This document shows, piece by piece, positions 35,297 to 43,913 of a stretch of DNA of 64,000 nucleotides (position 1 is the stretch's first letter; each line of letters starts with the position of its first letter). Location: NCBI RefSeq assembly GCF_042685645.1, contig NZ_JBHUNX010000001.1, forward strand, positions 4,898,001 through 4,962,000, in the 5' to 3' direction. Under the pieces are notes generated by a model. The model had not been told where the DNA came from. It did not search any database and saw nothing but the letters and a program-made list of their open reading frames with translations. Source of the DNA: Salininema proteolyticum. Lineage in GTDB: Bacteria; Actinomycetota; Actinomycetes; Mycobacteriales; Micromonosporaceae. The translations under genes and the position numbers were made by a program.

Positions 35297-36259
35297 CTAC
35301 CTGCCTGTCTCGTCGTGCTCGCCGGCCGGCCGGGCGGGTTCCGGCGCCACCGGTTTGATCGCCTCTCGGAAGATGTCGGCGATCGACGGCTGGTCGTAGG
35401 CGAAGTGGGTGAGGTGGCCCGACTGTTGGACCAGGGAGAGGACGGCGCGGTCGTCGGCGCCCTTCAGCAGGTAGTCCTTGCCGTCGTTGCTGACCTCGCG
35501 GGCGACGCCCTGCAACTCGCCGGTCAGGTCGGGCGCGTCTTCGACGCGGACGCGCAGCGGCGCCTCCTCCCGGGCCTTGAGGTCGGGGACGGTGCCGTCG
35601 GCGATGACCCTGCCGCCGCTGATGATGGTCACCGAGTCGCACAGCCGCTCGACGAGGTCGAGCTGGTGGCTGGAGAAGAGGACCGTCACGCCGCGCGCGG
35701 CACGGTCGAGGAGGGCCTTGCTCATGACGTCGACGGCGATGGGGTCGAGCCCGGAGAAGGGCTCGTCGAGGATCAGGACCTCGGGGTCGGCGACGAGGCA
35801 GACGGCGAGCTGGACGCGCTGCTGGTTGCCGAGCGACAGGTCCTGGACGGAGTCCTTCGCGCGGTGCGAGAGGTCGAGCTGCTCGAGGAGCTCGGCGGTG
35901 GCGGCCTTGGCGTCGGACCGGCCCATGCCGGCCAGCTCGCCGAAGAAGGCGACCTGGTCGGCGATCTTCATCTTGGGGTAGAGGCCGCGCTCTTCGGGCA
36001 TGTACCCGACGCGCCGGCGGTCGTCCGGGGTGATCGGCCGACGGTGGAAGGAGATCGAGCCGCCGTCGGAGGCGAGCACGCCCATGACGATGCGCATGGT
36101 GGTGGTCTTGCCGGCCCCGTTGGCTCCGATGAACCCTCGGACCTGTCCCGCCTTGAGGTCGAGGGACACGTCGTCGAGGGCGCGGAGGTCGCCGAAGCTC
36201 TTGGAGAGCCCCTCGGCGAGCAGGACCGTCTCATTGGTGGAGACTCTGGTGGTGGACAT
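35297..36259 (-). CDS. ABC transporter ATPase, NatA-like
   Basis: A 320-residue cytoplasmic ATPase. Walker A GANGAGKTTT, Q-loop region MPEERGLYP, signature LSLGNQQRVQ (the usual LSGGQ reads LSLGN, as in NatA/YhaQ-type proteins), Walker B VLILDEPFSGLDP and an H-loop in SSHQLD. A C-terminal domain of about 100 residues follows, as in the NatA/DrrA group. It is co-transcribed with the permease. Confidence 0.92.
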   Translation of the reverse strand: MSTTRVSTNETVLLAEGLSKSFGDLRALDDVSLDLKAGQVRGFIGANGAGKTTTMRIVMGVLASDGGSISFHRRPITPDDRRRVGYMPEERGLYPKMKIADQVAFFGELAGMGRSDAKAATAELLEQLDLSHRAKDSVQDLSLGNQQRVQLAVCLVADPEVLILDEPFSGLDPIAVDVMSKALLDRAARGVTVLFSSHQLDLVERLCDSVTIISGGRVIADGTVPDLKAREEAPLRVRVEDAPDLTGELQGVAREVSNDGKDYLLKGADDRAVLSLVQQSGHLTHFAYDQPSIADIFREAIKPVAPEPARPAGEHDETGR

Positions 36260-36350
36260 GCCTAAATATTAGGTGTCCTACCGGTGGGCCGCCTCCTTCT
36301 CGGACATGATCTTCCGTCCTCCTCCCGCGGCAGGAGGAGACGAGGGGCGT

Positions 36351-37040
36351 TCAGCTCCTGGAGTTGAACTTGTAACCCAGTCCCCGGACGGTCACGAGGT
36401 GCTGGGGCTTGGAGGGAACGGTCTCCAGTTTGGAGCGGAGCCGTTTGATGTGGACGTCGAGCGTCTTGGTGTCGCCCACGTAGTCGGCGCCCCAGACCCG
36501 GTCGATGAGCTGGCCCCGCGTGAGGACGCGGCCGGCGTTGCGCAGCAGCAGCTCCAGCAGTTCGAACTCCTTGAGCGGCAGCTGGACCTCGTCGTTGTTC
36601 ACCGTCACGACGTGGCGCTCCACGTCCATGCGGACGGGGCCGGCCTCCAGAGTGGAGGTCTGCACCTCCGCCTGGCGGTCGGCGCTGCGCCGCAGCACGG
36701 CGCGGATGCGCGCCACCAGCTCGCGCGGCGAGTAGGGCTTGGTCACGTAGTCGTCGGCGCCCAGCTCCAGGCCCACGATCTTGTCGATCTCCGTGTCGCG
36801 GGCGGTCACCATGATGATGGGGACCTCGGAGACGGCGCGCAGTTCGCGGCAGACCTCGGTGCCGGCCTTCTCGGGGAGCATGAGGTCGAGCAGCACGATG
36901 TCAGCGCCGGTGGACTCGAACTCGCGCAGGGCGGTCGCGCCGTCGGCGGCGACGGTGACCTCGAACCCCTCTTTCTTGAGCATGTAGGACAAGGCGTCTG
37001 AGAAGGACTCCTCGTCCTCCACCACTAGTACTCGGGCCAC
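36351..37040 (-). CDS. regX3: Response regulator RegX3 (OmpR family)
   Basis: A 229-residue transcription factor. The receiver domain has acidic pocket E9/D10-type residues, phospho-acceptor D52 in LLDLMLP, a conserved Thr, and Lys in VTKPYSP. The C-terminal winged helix carries KEFELLELLLRNAGRVLTR and the DNA-recognition KTLDVHIKRLRSKLE. It sits directly downstream of a SenX3-type kinase and gpmA, the mycobacterial gene order, in which it controls the phosphate-starvation response. Confidence 0.92.
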   Translation of the reverse strand: MARVLVVEDEESFSDALSYMLKKEGFEVTVAADGATALREFESTGADIVLLDLMLPEKAGTEVCRELRAVSEVPIIMVTARDTEIDKIVGLELGADDYVTKPYSPRELVARIRAVLRRSADRQAEVQTSTLEAGPVRMDVERHVVTVNNDEVQLPLKEFELLELLLRNAGRVLTRGQLIDRVWGADYVGDTKTLDVHIKRLRSKLETVPSKPQHLVTVRGLGYKFNSRS

Positions 37041-37146
37041 GGGACTAACCTTCCTGATCTTTCGGGGGGAACCCGGGTGTGACTCTATATTCTCTTCGGG
37101 GCGGGTTCAGGCACATTCCATCGACATGGTCTGACGCCCGTTCAAC

Positions 37147-38196
37147 TCAGCCGGAACGCTCAGGCAACATCAGGGTGAACACTGAGCCCTCTTCGGGCGC
37201 GGACCGGACGTCGACGCGCCCGCCGTGGTTGACGGCGATGTGCTTGACGATGGCCAGGCCCAGGCCCGTCCCGCCGGTCGTGCGCGAGCGGGCGCGGTCG
37301 GCGCGGTAGAAGCGTTCGAAGATGCGGTCGAGGTCCTTGGGGGCGATGCCGATCCCCTTGTCGGAGACCGTGACGCACACGGTCCTGGCCTCGGTGACGG
37401 AGTCGGGCGTCGGGCAGGAGCCCACCTCGACGGTGACGGCCGTGCTCTCGGGGGAGTAGGCCACGGCGTTGGACACCAAGTTCTTGACGGCGGTGATCAG
37501 CTGGCTCTCCGAGCCGAGCACCTCGAGCCCCTTCTCGCCCTTCACCTCGAAGGCGATGTCCTTGAGCTCGGCGGCGGTGCGGTTCTGGTCGAGCGCCTCG
37601 GCGATGACGGCGTCGACGCGCACGGGCCGGGCCTCGGGAGTGCGCTCGGCGCCCTGGATCCTGGAGAGCTCCAGGAGGTCGTGGACGAGGGCGGCCATGC
37701 GGCTGGCCTCGGATTGGACGCGGGAGGCGAAGCGTTCGGCGGCGTCGGGGTCGGAGACGGCGTCCCGCAGGGCCTCGGCGAGCACCTGCAGAGCCCCGAC
37801 GGGGGTCTTGAGCTCGTGGCTGACGTTGGCCACGAAGTCGCGTCGGACCCGCTCCAGGCGTTGGAACTCGGAGATGTCGCGCAGTTCGATGACGTAGAGG
37901 TCCTCGTTGAGCGGCGAGATCCGCACGGCGAGCGCGGTGGGCTCGCCCAGGGAGGGGGCCTCGACCTCGATCTCGCTGTCGCGCACCCGGCCCGAACGGC
38001 GGGCCTGCGAGAGCAGCGGGCGCAGGGAGAGCGAGGTGAGCTGGCGGTCGTCGACGACTCCGAGCCGCCGGGCGGCGGCGTTGGAGTACTTGACCCGGTG
38101 GGCGGCGTCCACGAGGCACAGGCCCGTCTGCAGAGTGTCCAGGGCGTTCTCCCAGGGCAGGGGGCTGTCCGGTGGGAACTTCGGGTTCGCGTTCAC
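37147..38196 (-). CDS. senX3: SenX3-like sensor histidine kinase without membrane segments
   Basis: A 349-residue kinase. It begins almost at once with a PAS domain (about 17-110), then the dimerisation and phosphorylation helix with VSHELKTPVG (H127), the N-box region, and the ATP-binding DKGIGI and GGTGLGL boxes. Mycobacterial SenX3 and Streptomyces PhoR begin with membrane helices; none is encoded here, and no in-frame ATG, GTG or TTG was seen just upstream of GTG 38196. The start has a GGAG and TATATG lies close upstream. It should phosphorylate RegX3. Confidence 0.88.
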   Translation of the reverse strand: MNANPKFPPDSPLPWENALDTLQTGLCLVDAAHRVKYSNAAARRLGVVDDRQLTSLSLRPLLSQARRSGRVRDSEIEVEAPSLGEPTALAVRISPLNEDLYVIELRDISEFQRLERVRRDFVANVSHELKTPVGALQVLAEALRDAVSDPDAAERFASRVQSEASRMAALVHDLLELSRIQGAERTPEARPVRVDAVIAEALDQNRTAAELKDIAFEVKGEKGLEVLGSESQLITAVKNLVSNAVAYSPESTAVTVEVGSCPTPDSVTEARTVCVTVSDKGIGIAPKDLDRIFERFYRADRARSRTTGGTGLGLAIVKHIAVNHGGRVDVRSAPEEGSVFTLMLPERSG

Positions 38197-38240
38197 GCTC
38201 CAACCATATACCGTGACGCGCAGTTGTTCGAGAACATGAG

Positions 38241-38269
38241 TAAAGGGCCTGACCTGCGCGGTCAGGCCC
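38241..38269 (-). terminator. Terminator between gpmA and senX3
   Basis: A 10-bp stem (GGGCCTGACC and its complement, TGCGC loop) is followed on the minus strand by TTTACT. It lies 26 bases after gpmA, so senX3 must have its own promoter. Confidence 0.7.
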
Positions 38270-38294
38270 CGTTCAAGGATGGTTCACGGAGAAT

Positions 38295-39047
38295 TTACTT
38301 CTTGCCCTGCGCGGCGACGGCCGCGGCGGCTTCGGCGGCGGCCTCGGGGTCGAGGTACTCCCCGCCCTTGACCAGCGGCTGCAGGGTATTCTCGTCCAGC
38401 TCGTACTTGAGCGGCATCCCCGTGGGGATGTTCAGGCTCACAATCTCCTCGTCGCTGATGCCGTCCAGGTGCTTGACCAGGGCGCGCAGCGAGTTGCCGT
38501 GGGCGGCGACGAGGACCGTGCGCCCGGCGTTCAGGTCCGGGACGATGCCGTCGTACCAGTAGGGGAGCATGCGCTCGAGGACGTCCTTGAGGCATTCGGT
38601 GCGCGGCATGAGTTCCGGCGGGAGGTCGGCGTAGCGCGGGTCGGCGTCCTGGCCGAACTCGCTGCCCGGCTCGATCTCCGGCGGCGGGGTGTCGTAGGAG
38701 CGGCGCCAGGTCATGAACTGCTCTTCGCCGTACTGCTCCAGGGTCTCGGCCTTGTTCTTGCCCTGGAGGGCGCCGTAGTGGCGCTCGTTGAGGCGCCAGT
38801 GGCGCTTGACGGGGATCCACGAGCGGCCGGCCTCGGCGAGGGCCAGCTCGGCGGTGTTGATGGCGCGGCGCTGCAGCGAGGTGTGGAGGACGTCGGGCAG
38901 CAGGCCGGCCTCGGTGAGGAGGCTGCCGCCGCGGCGGGCCTCGTCCTCGCCCTTGGCGGTGAGCTTGACGTCCACCCAGCCGGTGAAGAGGTTCTTGGCG
39001 TTCCACTCGGACTCGCCGTGACGCAGGAGAATCAAGGTTGCACTCAT
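38295..39047 (-). CDS. gpmA: 2,3-bisphosphoglycerate-dependent phosphoglycerate mutase
   Basis: A 250-residue glycolytic enzyme interconverting 3- and 2-phosphoglycerate. The phospho-histidine motif LLRHGESEWN (H10), LTAKGEDEA, the ERHYGALQGKNK loop and AAHGNSLRA (second catalytic His) are clear. An Ala/Glu-rich tail ends the protein. The start is well supported by GGATGGAGTC, which serves as a ribosome-binding site and ends in a -10-like spacing. Confidence 0.95.
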   Translation of the reverse strand: MSATLILLRHGESEWNAKNLFTGWVDVKLTAKGEDEARRGGSLLTEAGLLPDVLHTSLQRRAINTAELALAEAGRSWIPVKRHWRLNERHYGALQGKNKAETLEQYGEEQFMTWRRSYDTPPPEIEPGSEFGQDADPRYADLPPELMPRTECLKDVLERMLPYWYDGIVPDLNAGRTVLVAAHGNSLRALVKHLDGISDEEIVSLNIPTGMPLKYELDENTLQPLVKGGEYLDPEAAAEAAAAVAAQGKK

Positions 39048-39111
39048 GACTCCATCCTGCCGCGCGCCCGGTGGTGACGAGCCCGTATGGACGAAGATCG
39101 TGATTCTGTTC

Positions 39112-39615
39112 TCAGTGATCCCCGCGGGGTTTCAGATGCTGGAACGCCTCCAGGTTGCGGGTGGACTCGCCGTGGGCGAGGCGCCACTCCCACTCCTGCC
39201 GTATGGAGGAGGCGAAGCCGAGTTCGAGGATGACGTTGAACGTCTCGTCGGCGGCCTCCAGGACAGTCCCCAGGAGGCGGTCCAGGTCCTCGGCGTTGAC
39301 CGACGACAGCGGCAGGCGTCCGACCAGGTGGACATCGCCCGACTCGTCGACCGCGAAGGCCACGCCGAAGAGCCTCCCGTTGCGGCGCAGCAGCTCTGCG
39401 GCCACGCCCTCGAAGTTCTCCTCGGGCCTCCTGGCCACGAACGACTCCACGCGCAGGGCGTGGTCCTCGACGACCAGGGAGCAGGCGATGTTGAGCTTCT
39501 TGGTGCCCGGCAGGGTCACCACGGCCCCGGGGACCTCCTTCTGCCCCGCGTAGCTCCGCAGCGGGCGCCAGTCGACGCCCATCTCCTCGAGCGCGGCGGT
39601 CAGCCTCTCCAGCAT
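39112..39615 (-). CDS. YbjN-domain-like protein
   Basis: A 167-residue cytoplasmic protein with the alternating alpha/beta pattern of YbjN/type III secretion chaperone-like folds. Recognisable parts are the start LERLTAALEEMGVDW, the NIACSLVVEDHALRVESFV strand pair and the terminal NLEAFQHLKPRG. Its ATG overlaps the galE stop by one base (TGATG) with GGGAG upstream, so it is translationally coupled to galE. Function unknown. Confidence 0.7.
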   Translation of the reverse strand: MLERLTAALEEMGVDWRPLRSYAGQKEVPGAVVTLPGTKKLNIACSLVVEDHALRVESFVARRPEENFEGVAAELLRRNGRLFGVAFAVDESGDVHLVGRLPLSSVNAEDLDRLLGTVLEAADETFNVILELGFASSIRQEWEWRLAHGESTRNLEAFQHLKPRGDH

Positions 39616-40589
39616 CAGGACTCCCGCTTGCGGGAGAAGTACTCCCAGGCGTCGGCGACGATGGTCTCCAGGTCGTTCCTGCCCGGGGTCCAGCCCAGCT
39701 GCTCGACGGCCTTCTCGCTGGAGGCGATGAGCTGGGCAGGGTCGCCCGGGCGGCGCTCGCCCATGACGACAGAGAACTCCCGGCCGGTGACCTTCTGGAC
39801 GGCCTCGGCGATCTGCCGGTTGCTGTACCCGGTGCCCGAGCCGAGGTTGAACACCTCGTGGCGGCCGGGCCTGGCGTGGTCGAGGGCGAGCATGTGGGCG
39901 TCGGCGAGGTCGGCGACGTGGACGTAGTCGCGGACGCAGGTGCCGTCCTCGGTCGGGTAGTCGCCGCCGAAGATGGTGAACTTCTCGCGCAGCCCCGAGG
40001 CCACCTCGAGGGCGATGGGGATGATGTGGGTCTCGGGGACGTGGTTCTCGCCATGCCAGACCCCCGCGCGGTCCCGGTAGGCCCCGGCGACGTTGAAGTA
40101 CCGCAGGGACACCGCCGCCAGGTCTCGGGCGTAGGCGTAGGACTTGAGCACCATGTCGACCGCCAGCTTCGTCGCCCCGTAGGTGGAGGCCGGGTCGGTC
40201 TTCGCGTCCTCGGTGATCGGGACGGGGACGCCGTTGGCGTAGACACCCGCGGAGGAGGAGAACACGATCGTCTTCACGCCGTGCTCCACCATGGCGTCCA
40301 GGAGGCCCAGCGTGCTGACGAGGTTGGACTGCCAGTACTTCTCCGGGCTGCCCATGGACTCGCCGGCCTCGATGTAGCCCGCGCAGTGGACGACCCCGTC
40401 GAAGGACGGGTCGAGCACGCCGCCGGCCTCGCCCACCTCGGCGCGCACGAACTCGGCGCCCTCCGGGAGCCACTCGGCCTCCGAGTGGGTCAGGTCGTCG
40501 ACGACGACCACGCTGTGCCCCTCCTCGATCAACCTGGTCGAGACAGTCGAACCTACAAAGCCGGCGCCACCGGTCACCATGATCTTCAC
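39615..40589 (-). CDS. galE: UDP-glucose 4-epimerase
   Basis: A 324-residue NAD-dependent epimerase of the extended SDR group, interconverting UDP-glucose and UDP-galactose for cell-wall and sugar metabolism. GGAGFVG (7-13) binds NAD; SSSAGVYA and the YxxxK pair Y137/K141 form the catalytic site. PGRHEVFNLGSGTGYSNRQI near residue 245 matches GalE. It is divergent from trpS with 67 bp between them, and forms a two-gene operon with the YbjN-like gene. Confidence 0.92.
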   Translation of the reverse strand: MKIMVTGGAGFVGSTVSTRLIEEGHSVVVVDDLTHSEAEWLPEGAEFVRAEVGEAGGVLDPSFDGVVHCAGYIEAGESMGSPEKYWQSNLVSTLGLLDAMVEHGVKTIVFSSSAGVYANGVPVPITEDAKTDPASTYGATKLAVDMVLKSYAYARDLAAVSLRYFNVAGAYRDRAGVWHGENHVPETHIIPIALEVASGLREKFTIFGGDYPTEDGTCVRDYVHVADLADAHMLALDHARPGRHEVFNLGSGTGYSNRQIAEAVQKVTGREFSVVMGERRPGDPAQLIASSEKAVEQLGWTPGRNDLETIVADAWEYFSRKRES

Positions 40590-40656
40590 GTTCCCGATGT
40601 TACAGGCGCGCCCCTATCGGCTGGCCCATGGCGCGAGGTGGTGTCAAACTGGAGGC

Positions 40657-41685
40657 ATGTCTGAACACGAAGCACCGAAAGCCGAGGCCGCGCCTCGCAT
40701 CCTCTCCGGAATCCAGCCCACGTCGGACTCCTTCCACCTGGGCAACTACCTGGGAGCGCTTCGTCAATGGGTCGACCTGCAGGACAAGGGCGACGCCTTC
40801 TACATGGTCGTCGACCTGCACGCCATCACCGTCCTGCACGCCCCCAAGGTCCTGCGCAAACGCACGCTCGTCTCCGCCGCCCAGCTCATCGCGCTCGGCA
40901 TCGACCCCTCCCGCTCCGCGCTCTTCGCGCAGTCGCAGGTCGCCGAGCACCCGATGCTGTCGTGGATCCTCGAATGCCAGACCGGCTTCGGCGAGGCCGG
41001 CCGCATGACCCAGTTCAAGGACAAGTCGGCCAAGTCCGACCGCGTCTCGGTGGGCCTCTACACCTACCCGATCCTGCAGGCCGCCGACATCCTCCTCTAC
41101 CAGGCCGACTACGTGCCGGTGGGCAAGGACCAGAAGCAGCACCTGGAGCTCTCCCGCGACCTGGCCGAACGCTTCAACCAGAGCTTCGGCCCGACCTTCA
41201 CCGTGCCCGAGCCGCACATCCTGAAGTCCACCGAGACGATCAAGGACCTGGCCGAGCCGGATAAGAAGATGTCGAAGTCCTCCGAGAGCCCGAAGGGCTG
41301 CCTCTACCTCCTCGACGACGTCAACGTCATGCGCAAGAAGATCAAGAGCGCCGTGACCGACTCCGAGGCCCGGGTCGCCTACGACCCGGAGAACAAGCCG
41401 GGCGTCTCCAACCTGCTCAACATCCACTCCAGCCTCTCCGGAGTTTCGGTCGAGAAGCTGGAGGCCGAGTTCGAGGGCAAGGGCTACGGGGACTTCAAGG
41501 CCGCCGTCGCCGACGTCGTGGCCGACAACCTCGGCCCCATCGCTCAGCGGACCAAGGAGATCCTGGACGACAAGGCGGAGCTGGAGCGGATCCTCGACGA
41601 CGGCGCCGAGCGCGCCGCCTCCGCCGCGCGGAAGACCCTGTTCAAGGCCTATAAGAAGGTCGGCTTCCGTCCGCCGCGAATGTGA
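40657..41685 (+). CDS. trpS: Tryptophanyl-tRNA synthetase
   Basis: A 342-residue class I aminoacyl-tRNA synthetase. The HIGH-type signature is FHLGNYLGA (H27) and the KMSKS loop is KKMSKS at 203-208. The GEAGRMTQFKDKS and PVGKDQKQHLELSRDLA segments form the tryptophan and ATP sites. The ATG at 40657 has GGAGG separated by only one base, too close for normal ribosome binding; CAAACT six bases upstream suggests a leaderless mRNA. Confidence 0.94.
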   Translation: MSEHEAPKAEAAPRILSGIQPTSDSFHLGNYLGALRQWVDLQDKGDAFYMVVDLHAITVLHAPKVLRKRTLVSAAQLIALGIDPSRSALFAQSQVAEHPMLSWILECQTGFGEAGRMTQFKDKSAKSDRVSVGLYTYPILQAADILLYQADYVPVGKDQKQHLELSRDLAERFNQSFGPTFTVPEPHILKSTETIKDLAEPDKKMSKSSESPKGCLYLLDDVNVMRKKIKSAVTDSEARVAYDPENKPGVSNLLNIHSSLSGVSVEKLEAEFEGKGYGDFKAAVADVVADNLGPIAQRTKEILDDKAELERILDDGAERAASAARKTLFKAYKKVGFRPPRM

Positions 41686-41705
41686 CGCCCCTTCCGCCTT
41701 GAACC

Positions 41706-41733
41706 ACGGTGACGGTCGCCAGGCCGTCACCGT
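41706..41733 (+). terminator. Terminator after trpS
   Basis: A 10-bp stem (ACGGTGACGG and its complement) with an 8-base loop lies between trpS and the 2H phosphoesterase gene. Confidence 0.5.
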
Positions 41734-41767
41734 TGGTCTATCATGGCAGGTCGGAGGTGATCGTGTG

Positions 41768-42355
41768 ATGGGTGACGAGCGACGCTCACAGGAAGGCGCC
41801 GAGGCATTGAGCGTCGGGGTGGCCATTCCCCTGCCCGAGCCATGGCTCAGTGATCTGGACAAGGCCCGCATCGACTCGGGCGATCCGCTGGGCGGCATCG
41901 TGCCCGCCCACCTGACGCTCCTGGCGCCGACCGAGATCACGGCGGAGACCCTCCCGGTCTTCGAGCGGCACCTCGCGGAGACCGCCCGGGCGAGCGAGCC
42001 GTTCCTGCTGCACCTGCGCGGAACCGGCACCTTCCGGCCGGTCACCGATGTCGTGTTCGTGACCGTCGCGCGCGGCATCGCCTCGTGCGAGCGCCTCGCC
42101 GCGTCCATCGGGAGCGGGCCCGTCGCGAAGACCTCCCGGTACCCGTACCATCCGCACGTCACCGTCGCCCAGAACGTGTCACAGGATGACCTCGACACCG
42201 CCTTCGACAAGCTCGCCGGCTTCGAGGCGCAGTGGACGGTCGACCACTTCATCCTCTACACGCACTCGCGGGACGTGGGGGACCTGACCATCCCGACGCC
42301 GTGGACGCCTCGCCGCAAATACGACCTGGGGCGCGCCTCCCACGCGAACGCATAG
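41768..42355 (+). CDS. 2H phosphoesterase (2'-5' RNA ligase family)
   Basis: A 195-residue enzyme of the LigT/2H fold. The two catalytic HxT motifs are AHLTLL (H48) and HPHVTVA (H130), in two symmetric lobes. The strong ribosome-binding site GGAGGTGA lies seven bases before ATG 41768; the GTG just before is less likely. Relatives act on cyclic phosphates in RNA or nucleotides. It follows trpS in the same direction but has its own strong translation signal. Confidence 0.83.
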   Translation: MGDERRSQEGAEALSVGVAIPLPEPWLSDLDKARIDSGDPLGGIVPAHLTLLAPTEITAETLPVFERHLAETARASEPFLLHLRGTGTFRPVTDVVFVTVARGIASCERLAASIGSGPVAKTSRYPYHPHVTVAQNVSQDDLDTAFDKLAGFEAQWTVDHFILYTHSRDVGDLTIPTPWTPRRKYDLGRASHANA

Positions 42356-42385
42356 CGGCCCTCCTGGCTCCGCCAGAAGGGCCGC
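42355..42385. terminator. Terminator between the 2H phosphoesterase and the repeat protein
   Basis: A stem GCGGCCCT / AGGGCCGC with a second inner stem (CTGGC / GCCAG) begins at the last base of the stop codon and lies between convergent genes. Confidence 0.6.
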
Positions 42386-42430
42386 GCACCGGGAGGCACG
42401 AGGTCGTGCGCCGTCTCGCGACGGCGAATG

Positions 42431-43021
42431 CTACTTGGCCTGCTCGTCGCCGGTCGGCAGGAACTCGCCGTCGGAGCCGGCCTCGGCGTTCGGGTCGCCC
42501 GGGTTCGGGTCGAACTGCGGCTGCTCGGGGTTGGAGTACTCGGTTGAGTCCATGAACCCGTCGCCGTCGGTGTCGGACATGACCACGTTGGCGTCGCCGT
42601 CGCCGTCGGTGTCCATCTCCATGTGGTCCACGACGCCGTCCGCGTCGCTGTCCACGGCGACCGTGTCGGTCGCTCCGTCACCGGTGGTGTCGGAGGCGAC
42701 GGTGTCGATGAGGCCGTCGCCGGTGGTGTCGGACATGACCTGGTCGACGGTGCCGTCGCCGGAGGTGTCCGACAGCAGGGTGTCGGCGACGCCGTCGCCG
42801 TCGGAGTCCACAACCTCGGTCTCGAAGGAGCCGTCGCCGTCAGTGTCCAGGTGCAGCTCGTCGGCGACGCCGTCGCCGTCGGTGTCAATGGCGACGCCGT
42901 CAGCGTGGCCGTCGTGGTTCGCGTCGATGAAGGTCTGGTCGCCGGCGGTGGTGGTGTCGTCGGCGACGCCGTCGCCATCCAGGTCGAAACCGTCGGTCAC
43001 GTCAGTGTCGAATTCGCTCAT
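42431..43021 (-). CDS. Aspartate-rich calcium-type repeat protein
   Basis: A 196-residue, very acidic protein made of about ten consecutive 13-residue units of the form D-[TS]-[DTS]-G-D-G-x-x-D-x-x-x-x, preceded by one variant unit. These resemble EF-hand-like or thrombospondin type-3 calcium loops. There is no signal peptide, no membrane helix and no lipobox; the C-terminus (about 165-196) is Pro/Glu-rich. It would be expected to bind several Ca2+ ions. Export without a signal is not excluded. I know no named family for it. Confidence 0.75.
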   Translation of the reverse strand: MSEFDTDVTDGFDLDGDGVADDTTTAGDQTFIDANHDGHADGVAIDTDGDGVADELHLDTDGDGSFETEVVDSDGDGVADTLLSDTSGDGTVDQVMSDTTGDGLIDTVASDTTGDGATDTVAVDSDADGVVDHMEMDTDGDGDANVVMSDTDGDGFMDSTEYSNPEQPQFDPNPGDPNAEAGSDGEFLPTGDEQAK

Positions 43022-43216
43022 GGTCGCATCCTTTGCTCTGAAGCTTGCTAGTCGCTTTATTTCCCGTTCGCTTTGATGTCCTCAACTCTAAGGGGGGCGG
43101 GCCCGCCCTTGAATCCCGAAAATGTGCCAGGCTCTCCGATTTCCCGATACCCACGGTCACCGCCTCCGAGCGTCAGCATTACCCTGTTCCTAAGCCAGGA
43201 GAGGAAAACGGAGCGC

Positions 43217-43807
43217 ATGCCTGCCGATCACAGCGAGTACACAGACACCCCTGCGGCCCTTCCCGAGGTCATCGACTACACGCCCTCCATTCGCTGTTTC
43301 GATATGGACGGCGCCCGCGCCGTGTGCGGGGAGGCCGGCATCGGCTGGCGGGCCGACCAGCGCGCCTATCCGCCCGTCACCGTGGAGCGGAAGCTCCTGG
43401 TGCCCATAGCGCCCGAGTCGGAGCACTACCGCGCCGCCGACGACGGCGAAGACCCCGCGACCGAACTGTGGGAGGCCGACCAGGTCTGGATCGAGACCCT
43501 GGCGCCCAACACGGGCAAGCTCTTGGCGCCCATGCCGACCCTCTTCGAGAGGCTCGTCAACCCCGACATCCCGCCCTCCCGCACGCCGATCCCGGCCGCC
43601 GACGTGGCCTTCCTTCTGGGGCGGCGCCTCTGGTGGTGGAGCCGGGAGTCCTTCCACGACGACTACCGCGCGCTCAGCGAGCCCTTCGAGGAGGACGGCG
43701 ACATCTTCGTGCGCATCACCGACGAGGCCTCCTGGTACCGCTGGCAGCGGCTCGGTTCGCGACCCCGCGTCACCGACGCCTTCATCCAACACCTCTGGGC
43801 GCAATAG
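43217..43807 (+). CDS. Uncharacterised cytoplasmic protein
   Basis: A 196-residue protein with no recognised domain. It starts at ATG 43217 after AACGGAGCGC; longer readings start in a different, low-quality stretch. It shows a Trp/Arg-rich segment (RRLWWWSRESFHDDYRALSE) near residue 140, a mixed N-terminal half with Pro/Asp loops, and a final helix ending in FIQHLW. There is no signal peptide or membrane helix. It lies 106 bp upstream of the helicase gene in the same direction; whether they act together is not known. Confidence 0.6.
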   Translation: MPADHSEYTDTPAALPEVIDYTPSIRCFDMDGARAVCGEAGIGWRADQRAYPPVTVERKLLVPIAPESEHYRAADDGEDPATELWEADQVWIETLAPNTGKLLAPMPTLFERLVNPDIPPSRTPIPAADVAFLLGRRLWWWSRESFHDDYRALSEPFEEDGDIFVRITDEASWYRWQRLGSRPRVTDAFIQHLWAQ

Positions 43808-43901
43808 GATACGGATTACCCACGGGCACAAGGAAATAGACGCTCCGAGTCCCCGCTCCCCCAGGGCGCGAGCGCCGGTACCGCTCGCCCTCGGCAGACC
43901 G

Positions 43902-43913
43902 TAGAATAGAGGA
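43902..43913 (+). promoter_or_regulatory. Candidate leaderless promoter of the helicase gene
   Basis: TAGAAT (43902-43907), then six bases, then ATG at 43914, with AGAGGA overlapping as a possible ribosome-binding site. Confidence 0.45.
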
